Assembly (NCBI RefSeq): GCF_023556315.2
Contig: NZ_CP116221.1
Coordinates: 3,176,001-3,240,000, forward strand
Source of the DNA: Psychroserpens ponticola
GTDB lineage: Bacteria > Bacteroidota > Bacteroidia > Flavobacteriales > Flavobacteriaceae
DNA length: 64,000 bases
Reading direction: 5' to 3'
A model generated the notes under the pieces. That model saw nothing but the letters and a program-made list of their open reading frames with translations. It had not been told where the DNA came from and searched no databases. Below are positions 51,773-60,714 of this stretch, piece by piece. The translations under genes were made by a program, and so were the position numbers. How positions within the stretch are numbered: position 1 is the stretch's first letter; the number at the start of each line of letters is the position of its first letter.

Positions 51773-52609
51773 TTATTGTTTTCTTAGATATACGTTTCCA
51801 GTAGATGAGCGCAATACAATTTTAACGCCTCCATTATTTAGTTTGCTTTCAATTTTTCGAGTAGCTCCTACCACTTTCATATCATCTTCAGATGGTCTCT
51901 GCAAATCAAAATCGGTATATATCGTTCCCATATTGGAACGTAATTCTAAATCGGCTTTTGTATTTACTGGAAGTGATACATCTACTGCACCTGTTGAGCT
52001 ACTCAAAGTAATTGGTGACGACTGGCTAACACTAGAAAAATTAACATCAATAGTTCCAGTACTTGAATGCGCTGTGATTGGACCTGTAACATCTTTAAGG
52101 ATGATTCTACCAACATTTGTATTCACTTCAATTTCTGAAGAAAACCCTCTTAAAACCGCACTCCCAAGATTGCCACAATCTAAGTGAATATCCATGGTTT
52201 TCGGCAAAACTATTTGCAGTCCTTTACGTTGCATCCATGATTTCAAATCTTTAATGCGTAACACAGTACCTTCTTGTTCTATAGACATTCCAAAACCTGT
52301 ATTGTCTACGCCTCCAGAGTACACTGCTTTTAGACCTTTAGAACGATCATCCTTATTATTTTCCTCGCAATCGTGACATTCTTCATGATGTTCATGGTCA
52401 CAATTATCATGGTTGTGATCGTCGTTATCATACACATATTTTGTGAACCTTAATTCGTTTGTGGTTCCTGTGATTATCTTAACATGTGTACCTGTTTCAA
52501 TTTTCACTTTTGTAATTCCGATTAAACTCTTGATATAGTCTTCTTGAGCATTGGAAAACATAAAGCAGAATACTGCTATAAAATTTATTATAATTCCTGT
52601 TCGTTTCAT
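51773..52609 (-). CDS. Exported DUF4097-like protein with His/Cys-rich insert
   Basis: From ATG 52609 (MKRTGIIINFIAVFCFMFSNAQ, a clear signal peptide) the product has 278 residues. A hydrophilic metal-ligand-rich stretch near residues 64-86 (DDHNHDNCDHEHHEECHDC) is inserted in an otherwise DUF4097-like beta-solenoid (STGTIDVNFSSVSQSSPITL, STGAVDVSLP). A longer frame from 52660 is rejected because it overlaps the anti-sigma stop and lacks a signal peptide at its start. The insert could bind Zn, Cu or Ni (inference). Confidence 0.85.
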   Translation of the reverse strand: MKRTGIIINFIAVFCFMFSNAQEDYIKSLIGITKVKIETGTHVKIITGTTNELRFTKYVYDNDDHNHDNCDHEHHEECHDCEENNKDDRSKGLKAVYSGGVDNTGFGMSIEQEGTVLRIKDLKSWMQRKGLQIVLPKTMDIHLDCGNLGSAVLRGFSSEIEVNTNVGRIILKDVTGPITAHSSTGTIDVNFSSVSQSSPITLSSSTGAVDVSLPVNTKADLELRSNMGTIYTDFDLQRPSEDDMKVVGATRKIESKLNNGGVKIVLRSSTGNVYLRKQ

Positions 52610-52637
52610 TTTACTGATTTTTTTTAATTGATTTTTA

Positions 52638-53429
52638 TTAAATAATTTGCGAAATACCATCGTTTACCTGGTCTTTTACAAAATTCGGTGTGTCCTCATG
52701 CTCTAATAATTGTTGCATAGGAGCAATCGCGCGTTTCTCCTGGATTTTTACCAAAAATTGAATAATTGCAATTTGCAAACTTGGATCTTTCTGGGCAGTT
52801 AGTGCTTTAATAAACGCTTCTTTCACAATAGTTGATTTTGGAAATTCTGATAATGCTTCTGCTGCAGCAAGTCGCACATTCATATTTCCGTCATATTGCA
52901 TACGTCCTATTAAAGCTTCTAATATTTTAACATCTGGTTTCACAAAATCTTCTGTAAAACTAACGGCTTGAATTCGCTTACTTGGTGATTGGTTTTCTAT
53001 CATTGCCAACATCATATCTTCTCTTAACTCAACAGTTTCTTGTTGCAATGCTGAAATTTCATTATTAGCAATTTGTTTAGAATTGTGGCTTCCTAAAAAA
53101 TAACCTCCAAACATAAATATAATTGAAGCTGCAATTTGAAATGCCTGTTTCCAAGGGAATTCTTTTTTCTGCTTCGGAAGCTCTACAATTCGGTCATCAA
53201 GTAATTGTTTTTCTTCCTCTAAGAGTTTATAAAATCCTGTTCTTAAATTATCGCTAGGTGTTTCTTCTTCTACATTTTTAAATGCTGAAAAAAGCGCCTT
53301 TGTCTCTTCGTAAATAGATTTGCAATTATCACATGAAGCAATATGGTTTGCGATCTGTTGAGATTTTTCCGCAGACAATTGTTCATCAATGTAATCTACG
53401 ATATGTTGTTCTAAATTTTTACAATCCAT
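52638..53429 (-). CDS. Anti-sigma factor with zinc-finger and HEAT-repeat domains
   Basis: A 263-residue membrane protein. The N-terminal zf-HC2 anti-sigma motif is seen as HIASCDNCKSIY near residues 28-39 (H-x3-C-x2-C). A single membrane helix lies near residues 91-108 (AFQIAASIIFMFGGYFLG), and the periplasmic part has HEAT-like repeats (about 150-260; MQYDGNMNVRLAAAEALSEF). It is encoded 2 nt after the sigma factor and is expected to hold it at the membrane until a periplasmic signal is sensed. Confidence 0.9.
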   Translation of the reverse strand: MDCKNLEQHIVDYIDEQLSAEKSQQIANHIASCDNCKSIYEETKALFSAFKNVEEETPSDNLRTGFYKLLEEEKQLLDDRIVELPKQKKEFPWKQAFQIAASIIFMFGGYFLGSHNSKQIANNEISALQQETVELREDMMLAMIENQSPSKRIQAVSFTEDFVKPDVKILEALIGRMQYDGNMNVRLAAAEALSEFPKSTIVKEAFIKALTAQKDPSLQIAIIQFLVKIQEKRAIAPMQQLLEHEDTPNFVKDQVNDGISQII

Positions 53430-53431
53430 GA

Positions 53432-53995
53432 TTATATGGTTTCTAAATAAACGGTTTTTAATTTTTTTATAATACGATGTACTTTCACTTTAACTGCACC
53501 TTCACTACTACCCATTATCTCGGCGATTTTATCATATTTCATGCCTTGAAATCGATTTAAAACGATTAATTCTTTCTCCTCTTTATTCAATTTATTTAAG
53601 GCATTATGCAGATGAGCAACATCATCATTTCTTTCAATTTTATTATCTGTTTTTTTGCTCGCAACAAATTCGAGATCTTCGGTATTTGAGGTTTTTTTAG
53701 ATTTTTGATACTGGTCTGAAAACACATTTCTAGCAATTTTGAAAATCCATGACACAAATTGTCCACCTTTATAAGATGTTCTGTAACGCATAACTTTATA
53801 AAAAACAGTTTGAGTCATATCTTCACAAATAGCTTTATCTCTTATCATCTGAAAATAGAAATTATACAACCGCTTGTTATAGCGTTCAAAAATATGAGCC
53901 ATAGCATCTAAATTACCTCGAGCTACATCGAGCATTAGTTCTTCGTCGGTTAGTTTTTTCAATTCTCTTTGATGGTTGTTTGTTATGAAGACCAT
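53432..53995 (-). CDS. ECF-type RNA polymerase sigma factor
   Basis: A 187-residue sigma-70 family ECF factor. Region 2 is seen near residues 35-95 (RYNKRLYNFYFQMIRDKAIC, DMTQTVFYKVMRY, ISWIFKIARN), and region 4 near residues 130-180 (LNKEEKELIVLNRFQGMKYD, SEGAVKVKVHRI). It is the first gene of the operon with its anti-sigma factor and two DUF4097 proteins, the pattern of an envelope-stress response. The start (53995) may be 5-13 residues too long but no family signal decides this. Confidence 0.93.
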   Translation of the reverse strand: MVFITNNHQRELKKLTDEELMLDVARGNLDAMAHIFERYNKRLYNFYFQMIRDKAICEDMTQTVFYKVMRYRTSYKGGQFVSWIFKIARNVFSDQYQKSKKTSNTEDLEFVASKKTDNKIERNDDVAHLHNALNKLNKEEKELIVLNRFQGMKYDKIAEIMGSSEGAVKVKVHRIIKKLKTVYLETI

Positions 53996-54058
53996 TAAAT
54001 TACAAAAAGGTTACATGAGCCTGACAATTTTTTTTTAAAACATGTATCTTTAAGGGCT

Positions 54059-54943
54059 ATGGAAAAGTATCTTGACATTATAAAAAACTCTTATTCTAAT
54101 TATTGGAATTACCTTAAAAACGAGGTGTTATTTCAAAATAATTGGGACAACTATTTTTATGGCTTAATTGCTATCTCACTAATCGTTTGGCTGCTTGAAA
54201 TTGCGTTTCCTTGGCGAAAAAATCAAGCTTTATTTAGAAAGGACTTTTGGTTAGATGTCTTTTATATGTTTTTCAATTTTTTTCTTCTGAATTTAATTGT
54301 ACTCATTGCATTATCAAATGCAGCTGCAACATTTTTTAACGACATCTTAGGACTTATAGGTTTCTCGATTTCTAATTTTCAGTTATTTGATGTTGATAAT
54401 TTGCCTAGATGGCTTGGACTATTCGTTTTCTTTATGATCAGTGATTTTGTGCAATGGAATACACATCGATTATTGCATCGTTTTGAATGGCTTTGGAACT
54501 TTCACAAAGTACACCACAGTGTAAAAGAAATGGGATTTGCGGCGCATTTACGCTATCATTGGATGGAACCAGTGGTTTACAAATCACTACTCTATATTCC
54601 TATTGCTATTATTGGAGGATTTGACGCTCAAGATGTTGCCATTGTATATTTCTTTGCGATTGCAATTGGCCATCTTAACCATGCAAATTTGGGTTGGGAT
54701 TACGGAATTTTAAAATACATCTTCAATAATCCAAAGATGCATATTTGGCATCACGCAAAAGAACTACCAAAGCATGTTAGGTTTGGAGTAAATTACGGAC
54801 TAACCTTAAGTATTTGGGATTACATTTTTAAAACAGATTATGTTCCGCATAACGGAAGAGACATAGAACTTGGTTTTGAAGGTGACGAACACTTCCCTAA
54901 AGATTTTATTAGTCAGGAGTTATATCCATTAAAGAAAAATTAG
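54059..54943 (+). CDS. Sterol desaturase/fatty acid hydroxylase family membrane protein
   Basis: A 294-residue di-iron membrane oxygenase-type protein. Histidine boxes HRLLHR near residues 141-146, HKVHHS near residues 154-159 and HIWHHA near residues 230-235 match the FA_hydroxylase superfamily, with about four membrane helices before and around them. The substrate may be a lipid, sterol or carotenoid. It lies between the ECF operon and a DUF547 gene; the location within the arsenosugar locus suggests, but does not show, a lipid role there. It is divergent from the sigma factor. Confidence 0.92.
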   Translation: MEKYLDIIKNSYSNYWNYLKNEVLFQNNWDNYFYGLIAISLIVWLLEIAFPWRKNQALFRKDFWLDVFYMFFNFFLLNLIVLIALSNAAATFFNDILGLIGFSISNFQLFDVDNLPRWLGLFVFFMISDFVQWNTHRLLHRFEWLWNFHKVHHSVKEMGFAAHLRYHWMEPVVYKSLLYIPIAIIGGFDAQDVAIVYFFAIAIGHLNHANLGWDYGILKYIFNNPKMHIWHHAKELPKHVRFGVNYGLTLSIWDYIFKTDYVPHNGRDIELGFEGDEHFPKDFISQELYPLKKN

Positions 54944-55834
54944 ATGCACATTAAACCTATTTCAATTTTAGCATTAGTTTTATTAACCCTCTCTTGCGGA
55001 AGTTCTAAACAAATTGCTAGCACTACTAAAACTGAAAACACTATTCAGAAAGAAGATCAAAAATCAGATATAGACGTTGTACAAGAAGTTGTAGAAACTG
55101 TAATTATTGAAACACCTTCCGAAATTGAAGTGAGAGAAATTGAAACCATTCAAGAAGTTGAAGTTGAACATAAAATAACTGAAACAGAAACATTTAATCA
55201 TGACCTATGGAACAGTTTGCTTCAGAAACACGTTTCAGACCAAGGCAATGTCAACTATAAAGGTTTTAAAGCTGATAAAACTGAATTCAATTCTTACTTA
55301 AAATCACTTTCCGAAACACCTCCTCAAGATTCATGGAGCAAAGATGAAACATTAGCCTATTGGATGAATGTTTACAATGCTTTTACTATCAAATTAATTT
55401 TAGACAACTATCCTATAAATAGTATTAAAGATATCGATGGACCATGGAATCATCGTTTTATTAAAATAGGAGATAAATGGTATACACTTAATGATGTAGA
55501 GCATAAAATTATACGTAAAATGGATGAACCACGTATCCATTTTGCATTAGTTTGTGCCGCAGTTTCTTGTCCGAAATTATACAATAAAGCATTCACTGCA
55601 AAAAACCTAGAAGCCGATTTTGTTTTGTTAACTAAAGGATTTTTAAGTGATTCATCTAAAAATGAAATTTTTGAAAATGAAATCAAATTGTCGAAAATAT
55701 TCAAATGGTATGGTGGTGATTTCAAATCAAACGGAAAGGATTTAATCGACTTTTTAAATGAATACTCAGACGTTACTATTTCAGACAAAGCAAAAAAAAG
55801 CTACAAAGATTATAACTGGAATTTGAATGAATAA
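54944..55834 (+). CDS. DUF547 domain lipoprotein with Glu/Val-rich linker
   Basis: A 296-residue lipoprotein (lipobox LLTLSC, Cys 18). Residues about 35-80 are a Glu/Val/Ile-rich spacer, and the DUF547 domain covers about 85-290 with YWMNVYNAFTIKLILDNYPI near residues 142-161, LVCAAVSCPKLYN near residues 200-212 and LSKIFKWYGGDFK near residues 247-259. The conserved Cys in VSCPKL is invariant in the family, but the catalytic role is unknown. It directly follows the desaturase gene and overlaps the next by 8 nt. A shorter relative is encoded at 59809-60519. Confidence 0.88.
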   Translation: MHIKPISILALVLLTLSCGSSKQIASTTKTENTIQKEDQKSDIDVVQEVVETVIIETPSEIEVREIETIQEVEVEHKITETETFNHDLWNSLLQKHVSDQGNVNYKGFKADKTEFNSYLKSLSETPPQDSWSKDETLAYWMNVYNAFTIKLILDNYPINSIKDIDGPWNHRFIKIGDKWYTLNDVEHKIIRKMDEPRIHFALVCAAVSCPKLYNKAFTAKNLEADFVLLTKGFLSDSSKNEIFENEIKLSKIFKWYGGDFKSNGKDLIDFLNEYSDVTISDKAKKSYKDYNWNLNE

Positions 55835-56531
55835 GATTTCTATTGTTATTCCTGTTTTAAATGAAGAAAAACACATTGGTAAACTGCTTGTTCATTTAAA
55901 CGAAAACTCATCAAAGTCAAATATTAGTGACATCATTATAGTCGATGGCGGAAGCGAAGACAACACCTGCATGACAATTAAATACATGCAAACCATTTAC
56001 ACAAACATTCAGCTTTTAAATTCTGAAAAAGGAAGAGCCAAGCAAATGAATCTTGGAGCAAAACAAGCTTCGGGTAACATTCTTTATTTCTTACATGCCG
56101 ATTCTTTTCCGCCTCAACATTTTGATGAACTTATCATTTCCGAAGTAAAAAAAGGCAATAAAGCAGGTTGTTTCAGAATGCAATTTGACAGTAATCATTG
56201 GTGGTTAAGATTAGCGAGTTGGTTAACTCAGTTTTCATGGCGAGCATGCAGAGGTGGTGATCAAAGTCAGTTTATTAGCAGAGAACTTTTTAATGATATT
56301 AGAGGCTATAATGAAAACTATATCATTTATGAAGACAATATTTTAATTAACGAGTTATACACTCGAAAAGAATTTGTGGTTATAAATAAAAAGATTAGTA
56401 CTTCAGCAAGACTCTACAAAAAACATGGCATTTGGAAACTGCAATATCACTTTTGGACCATCTATATCAAAAAATGGTTTGGGGCTTCAGCAGACGAATT
56501 ATTTACTTACTATAAGAAATATATAAATTAA
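55827..56531 (+). CDS. TIGR04283 family arsenosugar biosynthesis glycosyltransferase
   Basis: A 234-residue GT2-type enzyme. It starts ISIVIPVLNEEKHIGKLL near residues 4-21, followed by IIIVDGGSEDNT near residues 36-47, KGRAKQMNLGAKQASG near residues 69-84 and LHADSFPPQH near residues 89-98 (DXD-like HADS). The TIGR04283 family belongs to arsenosugar loci, as does the TIGR04282 enzyme in the operon at 46.6-51 kb. It overlaps the DUF547 gene by 8 nt, so the DUF547 protein and the desaturase-like protein may belong to the same pathway. Confidence 0.92.
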   Translation: MNKISIVIPVLNEEKHIGKLLVHLNENSSKSNISDIIIVDGGSEDNTCMTIKYMQTIYTNIQLLNSEKGRAKQMNLGAKQASGNILYFLHADSFPPQHFDELIISEVKKGNKAGCFRMQFDSNHWWLRLASWLTQFSWRACRGGDQSQFISRELFNDIRGYNENYIIYEDNILINELYTRKEFVVINKKISTSARLYKKHGIWKLQYHFWTIYIKKWFGASADELFTYYKKYIN

Positions 56532-56581
56532 ATTTTTTATCCTTCAACGTTTTGATGACCTTACAAAGGCTAATTTACTAT

Positions 56582-57313
56582 TTAACTTTTATTTCTTCCT
56601 ATTTCATCAGGATATAAATCTTTTAAGACGTCGCTTTGAAAGATTTCTTTTGTATCAATATTAATAGCAGAAAGCCGTCCTGTAAAAGCTGCACCAGTAT
56701 CAATATTCCAAACATTAGCAGCATTCATAGGTTTATCTACATAGAAATTAATTGTTGGTGTATGACCAATATAAATTTCGGAATAATGTTTCAACCGATT
56801 TGGATATAATTCAGAATCCTGTTTAAGATTATTATTCATAGTTACAACCATTTCCCAGAGAGTACGATCAAAATAAAAATTTCGGAAGTTATATTCTTTT
56901 TCAACACCATGCATAGAAGTAAAACCTGCATGAATAAATAATCGTTTATGGTCATCAATATGATACAGGCTCATATCAGCAAAAAAATACAAATGTTGTT
57001 TTTTTTCATCTTCTGAAAATGAAGCATAGCTTTCAACCGTTTCTTGACCACCATGAGCTAACCAAACTGGATCACCATCACCAGTTCGCAACCAATCTTC
57101 ACACCAAACATCATGATTTCCTTTAATAAAAACACAGTCATGAGTTTTAGACAATTCAATTAAATATTGAATCACTTGAGCAGAGTCACTCCAACCATCT
57201 ACATAATCACCAACAAAAATAAGTTGGTCTTCAATGGTTACTTTAGCAATTTCTAATAGTTGTTTCAATCCTTTTAATCCTCCATGAATATCTCCAATGG
57301 CAAGTGTTCGCAT
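56582..57313 (-). CDS. Metallophosphoesterase (serine/threonine phosphatase-like)
   Basis: A 243-residue calcineurin-like phosphatase. Metal ligand motifs GDIHGGLKGL near residues 7-16, VGDYVDGW near residues 34-41, KGNHDVW near residues 63-69 and HAGF near residues 129-132 are intact, and the C-terminal WNIDTGAAFTGRLSAI near residues 207-222 is also typical. It could be a diadenosine tetraphosphatase or protein phosphatase; the substrate is not predictable. No signal peptide. Confidence 0.92.
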   Translation of the reverse strand: MRTLAIGDIHGGLKGLKQLLEIAKVTIEDQLIFVGDYVDGWSDSAQVIQYLIELSKTHDCVFIKGNHDVWCEDWLRTGDGDPVWLAHGGQETVESYASFSEDEKKQHLYFFADMSLYHIDDHKRLFIHAGFTSMHGVEKEYNFRNFYFDRTLWEMVVTMNNNLKQDSELYPNRLKHYSEIYIGHTPTINFYVDKPMNAANVWNIDTGAAFTGRLSAINIDTKEIFQSDVLKDLYPDEIGRNKS

Positions 57314-57380
57314 GTCTTTATTTTTTTTACAAATCTAGAATATAAATAAACGACTATTAGTATCTAAAATTAAATTTAGG

Positions 57381-58640
57381 TTAAAAATATTGTCCGATTC
57401 CAAAAACAAGCCCTTGAGTCGCGCCATCTGTGATTCCTATTCCATAATCAATTCTAAAAATGGCATTAAAGATTTTTTTATGAATAAATCGCAATCCAAG
57501 GCCTGGATAAATCCGAATATTATGATTCTCACCAAAATCACTAAAATCACCACCTGGATTCCTCCAGCTTCCAGCATCTATAAAGGCATTTCCTTGAAGG
57601 GAAAACCAATTTTTTTCATATAATGTTTGTCGGTATTCTGTATTTAAAACGATAGCTCCAGTACCTCTATCAATCGTATTTCCAACACCTCTTAGATTTA
57701 AATTATTATCTACAGCAAAAGGTGCAAAAGGCGTATCATCATTTGAAGCGATTCCTAAACGCAGTCTACTTGCCCAATTCCCTCTTTTTCCGAATCTTTT
57801 AAAATATTGAAAATCATTCCATCCAATTGCAAAATCAGGCAATAGTGTGTCATTATTTGAGGTAACATATTGAAAATTTAAAATACTTCTAAATCCGTCA
57901 ACATATTGATATTCATAATTAAGGTTATTATATTCATAAATCAGTTTATAGGTTAGCTTATGAACTTTCAATTCTTGAGGTATATTAAGGTTTTTTGCTC
58001 CAAATTTATACTCATAATCTTCAGTAAAATAATTTAGTCCAGCTTCAAAACGATTCGTAAAATTAAGTTGGAATAAACCTAAAACTTCAACAGACTCATT
58101 GTTGTATTTATATTCGGCGGTATTGTTTTCGAAAAACACGGGTTCTTGCGTTGTTAGATCCTGATAATTAACGGCTAATCCTAATTGTCTAGAAAACAAA
58201 AAAGGTGCTCTAAATTTCAAAGCGTACGAGTTATAAATATCTTTTTGATAAAAGCCACCAAAAGTTATGTTTTCACCAAATAGATTAAACTCATACAATC
58301 CTAATCGATAAGCAAACTCATCGTCGTTTGTTGTGTACACATTTGCTGAAGGAATAATCGTGAAATTTTCTTCTATATTATAAAAAACATTATATGAATG
58401 CTCTCCAACAAGAACCACCTGATAATAGGCATGAGCTATTGATGGCAACCGTTTTAAAAGTTTTATATCTGCTTCAATAATGGTAGAATCTAACTTTACT
58501 CCAGATTTAATTTGAATTATTTTCTTTACGAAAGACGATTTGAGTTTTTTGTTCCCTTGAATTTTCAAATCGGTAACAGTATTATCTTGAGCATTTGCAA
58601 ATACTGAAAACAGAATAAGTAGCGTAATTAAATATTTCAT
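57381..58640 (-). CDS. BamA/TamA family outer-membrane protein
   Basis: A 419-residue precursor with signal peptide (about residues 1-17, FSVFANAQ), a single POTRA-like domain (about 20-95, KIQGNKKLKSSFVKKIIQIK pattern) and a C-terminal 16-strand-type Omp85 barrel (about 110-419) with FRLPFLF-like strands and the family segment NLRGVGNTIDRGTGAIVLNT near residues 309-328. It ends in a strand with terminal aromatic (GIGQYF). It may help assemble or secrete proteins or lipids, and lies downstream of the GH113-like lipoprotein gene. Confidence 0.88.
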   Translation of the reverse strand: MKYLITLLILFSVFANAQDNTVTDLKIQGNKKLKSSFVKKIIQIKSGVKLDSTIIEADIKLLKRLPSIAHAYYQVVLVGEHSYNVFYNIEENFTIIPSANVYTTNDDEFAYRLGLYEFNLFGENITFGGFYQKDIYNSYALKFRAPFLFSRQLGLAVNYQDLTTQEPVFFENNTAEYKYNNESVEVLGLFQLNFTNRFEAGLNYFTEDYEYKFGAKNLNIPQELKVHKLTYKLIYEYNNLNYEYQYVDGFRSILNFQYVTSNNDTLLPDFAIGWNDFQYFKRFGKRGNWASRLRLGIASNDDTPFAPFAVDNNLNLRGVGNTIDRGTGAIVLNTEYRQTLYEKNWFSLQGNAFIDAGSWRNPGGDFSDFGENHNIRIYPGLGLRFIHKKIFNAIFRIDYGIGITDGATQGLVFGIGQYF

Positions 58641-58706
58641 GTGGTAGTTGATATAAACTTTTGTCGGTCACAAGTACATTCCTTACTATTTCATAAACAA
58701 TTTATT

Positions 58707-59705
58707 TTATTCAGATTTATAAAAGGATTGAATGACTATTTCTACGGGTTTATTTTGAGGGGTAAACTGATTATCTTTTTCTCCTCCAACTTTATCATGA
58801 TTATGAAACCATTTCCAAATAAAACCTCCAGCAAACCAATCTTCATTCCAAAATTCTTCAAAAAGTGCTTGTGTAGCATTAGACTGACCTTCAAAATTTA
58901 ATGTTTCAATGGTATGATCACTTTCCCAAGGTTCTTTTCCTGTAAAATCCATACTACGATAGCCATATTCGGTAAAAAGAATTGGTTTATTATGAGTTTC
59001 AGAAAGTGATTTAATCATCTGTTTATGTTTTTGCCAGCCAGCTTTACAGTCTTCAATTGTTGGTGTTTGTTTTTCACTCACAGGAAAATAAGCATCTACT
59101 CCTATATAATCAACTTCACTCCAAAAAGGTGTGCGCTTAAATTCATCCCAATTAGCAGCATAAGTTAGTTTTCCTTTATAAATAGCTCTAATCTTTTTGA
59201 TTAAACTATGCCAATACTCAGGACGTTCATTGACAAAATTTTCTAATTCTGTACCAATACAAAAGATGTCAGCTTTAGTTTCTTGTGCGAGTTCTACGTA
59301 TTCAAGAATAAATTTAGAATATGTTGCTTCTAGAGTTTTCCAGTTGTCTTCAGAAGACATTTTTATATTGCCAGTAAATTCACCATGCCAAACCCAAATT
59401 TGAGGTTTGATCATGATCTTAATATTCTTTTTTTCTAATTCCTTAATGTATTGTTTTGCACCAGCTTTAGTTTCTCCAAACCATTGTTTATTTGTATTAT
59501 GAATAATCTCAGGATAATTCAAATTTCGCATAAACCCAAATGGCATAATTGCAGTATAATTAGCACCAACTTCAATCACAGGTTTTGTATGCAAATCTGT
59601 AATTGCTTCAGGAGACGCAACAAAACTAAGTCCGTTGACTTTTTCTTTTTGAGCTGCACAAGAACTTACTATAAAAGCTAAAAACAAGATTCTAAAAATG
59701 GTCAT
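58707..59705 (-). CDS. GH113-like glycoside hydrolase lipoprotein
   Basis: A 332-residue (beta/alpha)8-type enzyme with a lipoprotein signal (IVSSC, Cys 16). The acid/base Glu is likely in IGTELENF near residues 150-157 and the nucleophile in FTEYGYRS near residues 245-252, matching the GH113 (endo-beta-mannanase type) pattern together with VDYIGVDAYFP near residues 200-210. An outer-membrane-anchored glycosidase of this kind may trim mannan or surface glycans. No SusCD pair is adjacent. Confidence 0.85.
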   Translation of the reverse strand: MTIFRILFLAFIVSSCAAQKEKVNGLSFVASPEAITDLHTKPVIEVGANYTAIMPFGFMRNLNYPEIIHNTNKQWFGETKAGAKQYIKELEKKNIKIMIKPQIWVWHGEFTGNIKMSSEDNWKTLEATYSKFILEYVELAQETKADIFCIGTELENFVNERPEYWHSLIKKIRAIYKGKLTYAANWDEFKRTPFWSEVDYIGVDAYFPVSEKQTPTIEDCKAGWQKHKQMIKSLSETHNKPILFTEYGYRSMDFTGKEPWESDHTIETLNFEGQSNATQALFEEFWNEDWFAGGFIWKWFHNHDKVGGEKDNQFTPQNKPVEIVIQSFYKSE

Positions 59706-59808
59706 GAATTATAAATTAGACTCCTAATTTACAGATAAAGACTAGAATAGTGCTCTTAAACCAATGTTAAATATTCATCGAAAACCTACAAAACCATACT
59801 TACTACTA

Positions 59809-60519
59809 TTATTGTTTGTTTAGATTCCAGTTATATGAATAATATGACACTATAGCGTTTGAATCAATTTTATTTGCTCTAAATCTGTTGATATAATCAA
59901 TTTCATTTCCGCTTTTCACGAAGTCTTCTTTATACCATTTAAAAATCTCAGAAAGTTGAAGCTCATTATTAGAATATTTTATGAAACTTGCATTATTAAG
60001 TGCAATTTCAGCCTGTTCTTGTAATTGCGACTCTAAACTATTTGGAAAATAAGCCGAATCAATTAAAGGAGGACAACCAAGAGCTCCACAAACAAGCACA
60101 AAATGAAAACGTGCATCATTAAAATGAGCTCGCAACTTTACATTTTCGATATCATTGAGTGTTATTAATTCTCCAGCAATTTGATAGGTTATTTTATCAA
60201 AAAAACCAGATGAGTCTAGTGGAGATTTTAATGGATAATTATCAATAATTCCTTTTATTACTGAAATATTATACGCATTAATATAAAAAGCCTGATAGGT
60301 TTTAGTGTCATTTTTTGATACTGAAATATTTTCAGCGAAACTGACTAATTGATTTAACAACTCTGGATTTGCAACAATTTTTGAGTAGGCAACCTTTCCA
60401 TTTGAAACATTTGATTTAAAAAAATCGTCTGCTAATTTAAAAAAAACTGAAGTATTTTGTGAAAAACTACTGCTTATTCCAAATAACATTGCAAACACAA
60501 AGAGTTTGTACCTTTTCAT
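59809..60519 (-). CDS. Exported DUF547 domain protein
   Basis: A 236-residue protein with a signal peptide (about residues 1-20, SSSFSQN). The DUF547 domain covers the rest: YQAFYINAYNISVIKGIIDN near residues 75-94, LVCGALGCPPLIDSAY near residues 142-157 and LSEIFKWYKEDFVKSG near residues 195-210. The conserved Cys is present (GCPPL). It is a clear paralogue of the protein at 54944-55834, which is longer because of its spacer. Function unknown. It is divergent from the FAD oxidoreductase. Confidence 0.9.
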   Translation of the reverse strand: MKRYKLFVFAMLFGISSSFSQNTSVFFKLADDFFKSNVSNGKVAYSKIVANPELLNQLVSFAENISVSKNDTKTYQAFYINAYNISVIKGIIDNYPLKSPLDSSGFFDKITYQIAGELITLNDIENVKLRAHFNDARFHFVLVCGALGCPPLIDSAYFPNSLESQLQEQAEIALNNASFIKYSNNELQLSEIFKWYKEDFVKSGNEIDYINRFRANKIDSNAIVSYYSYNWNLNKQ

Positions 60520-60714
60520 AAGTCCTTGAATTAAAAATATACATTTAGTAAGTCGTTGAAAACATGTTTACTTACAGGATATTTAAAAAAATTCACGTCT
60601 GCTTAAAACATAAAACCTTACAGAAGATCTATAATTTAAAACTGATATAAATTAGATAACACAATTAAGTTCTTATCTTTAGTTTCGACTGAATCGTCAT
60701 AACAACCAAACTTT

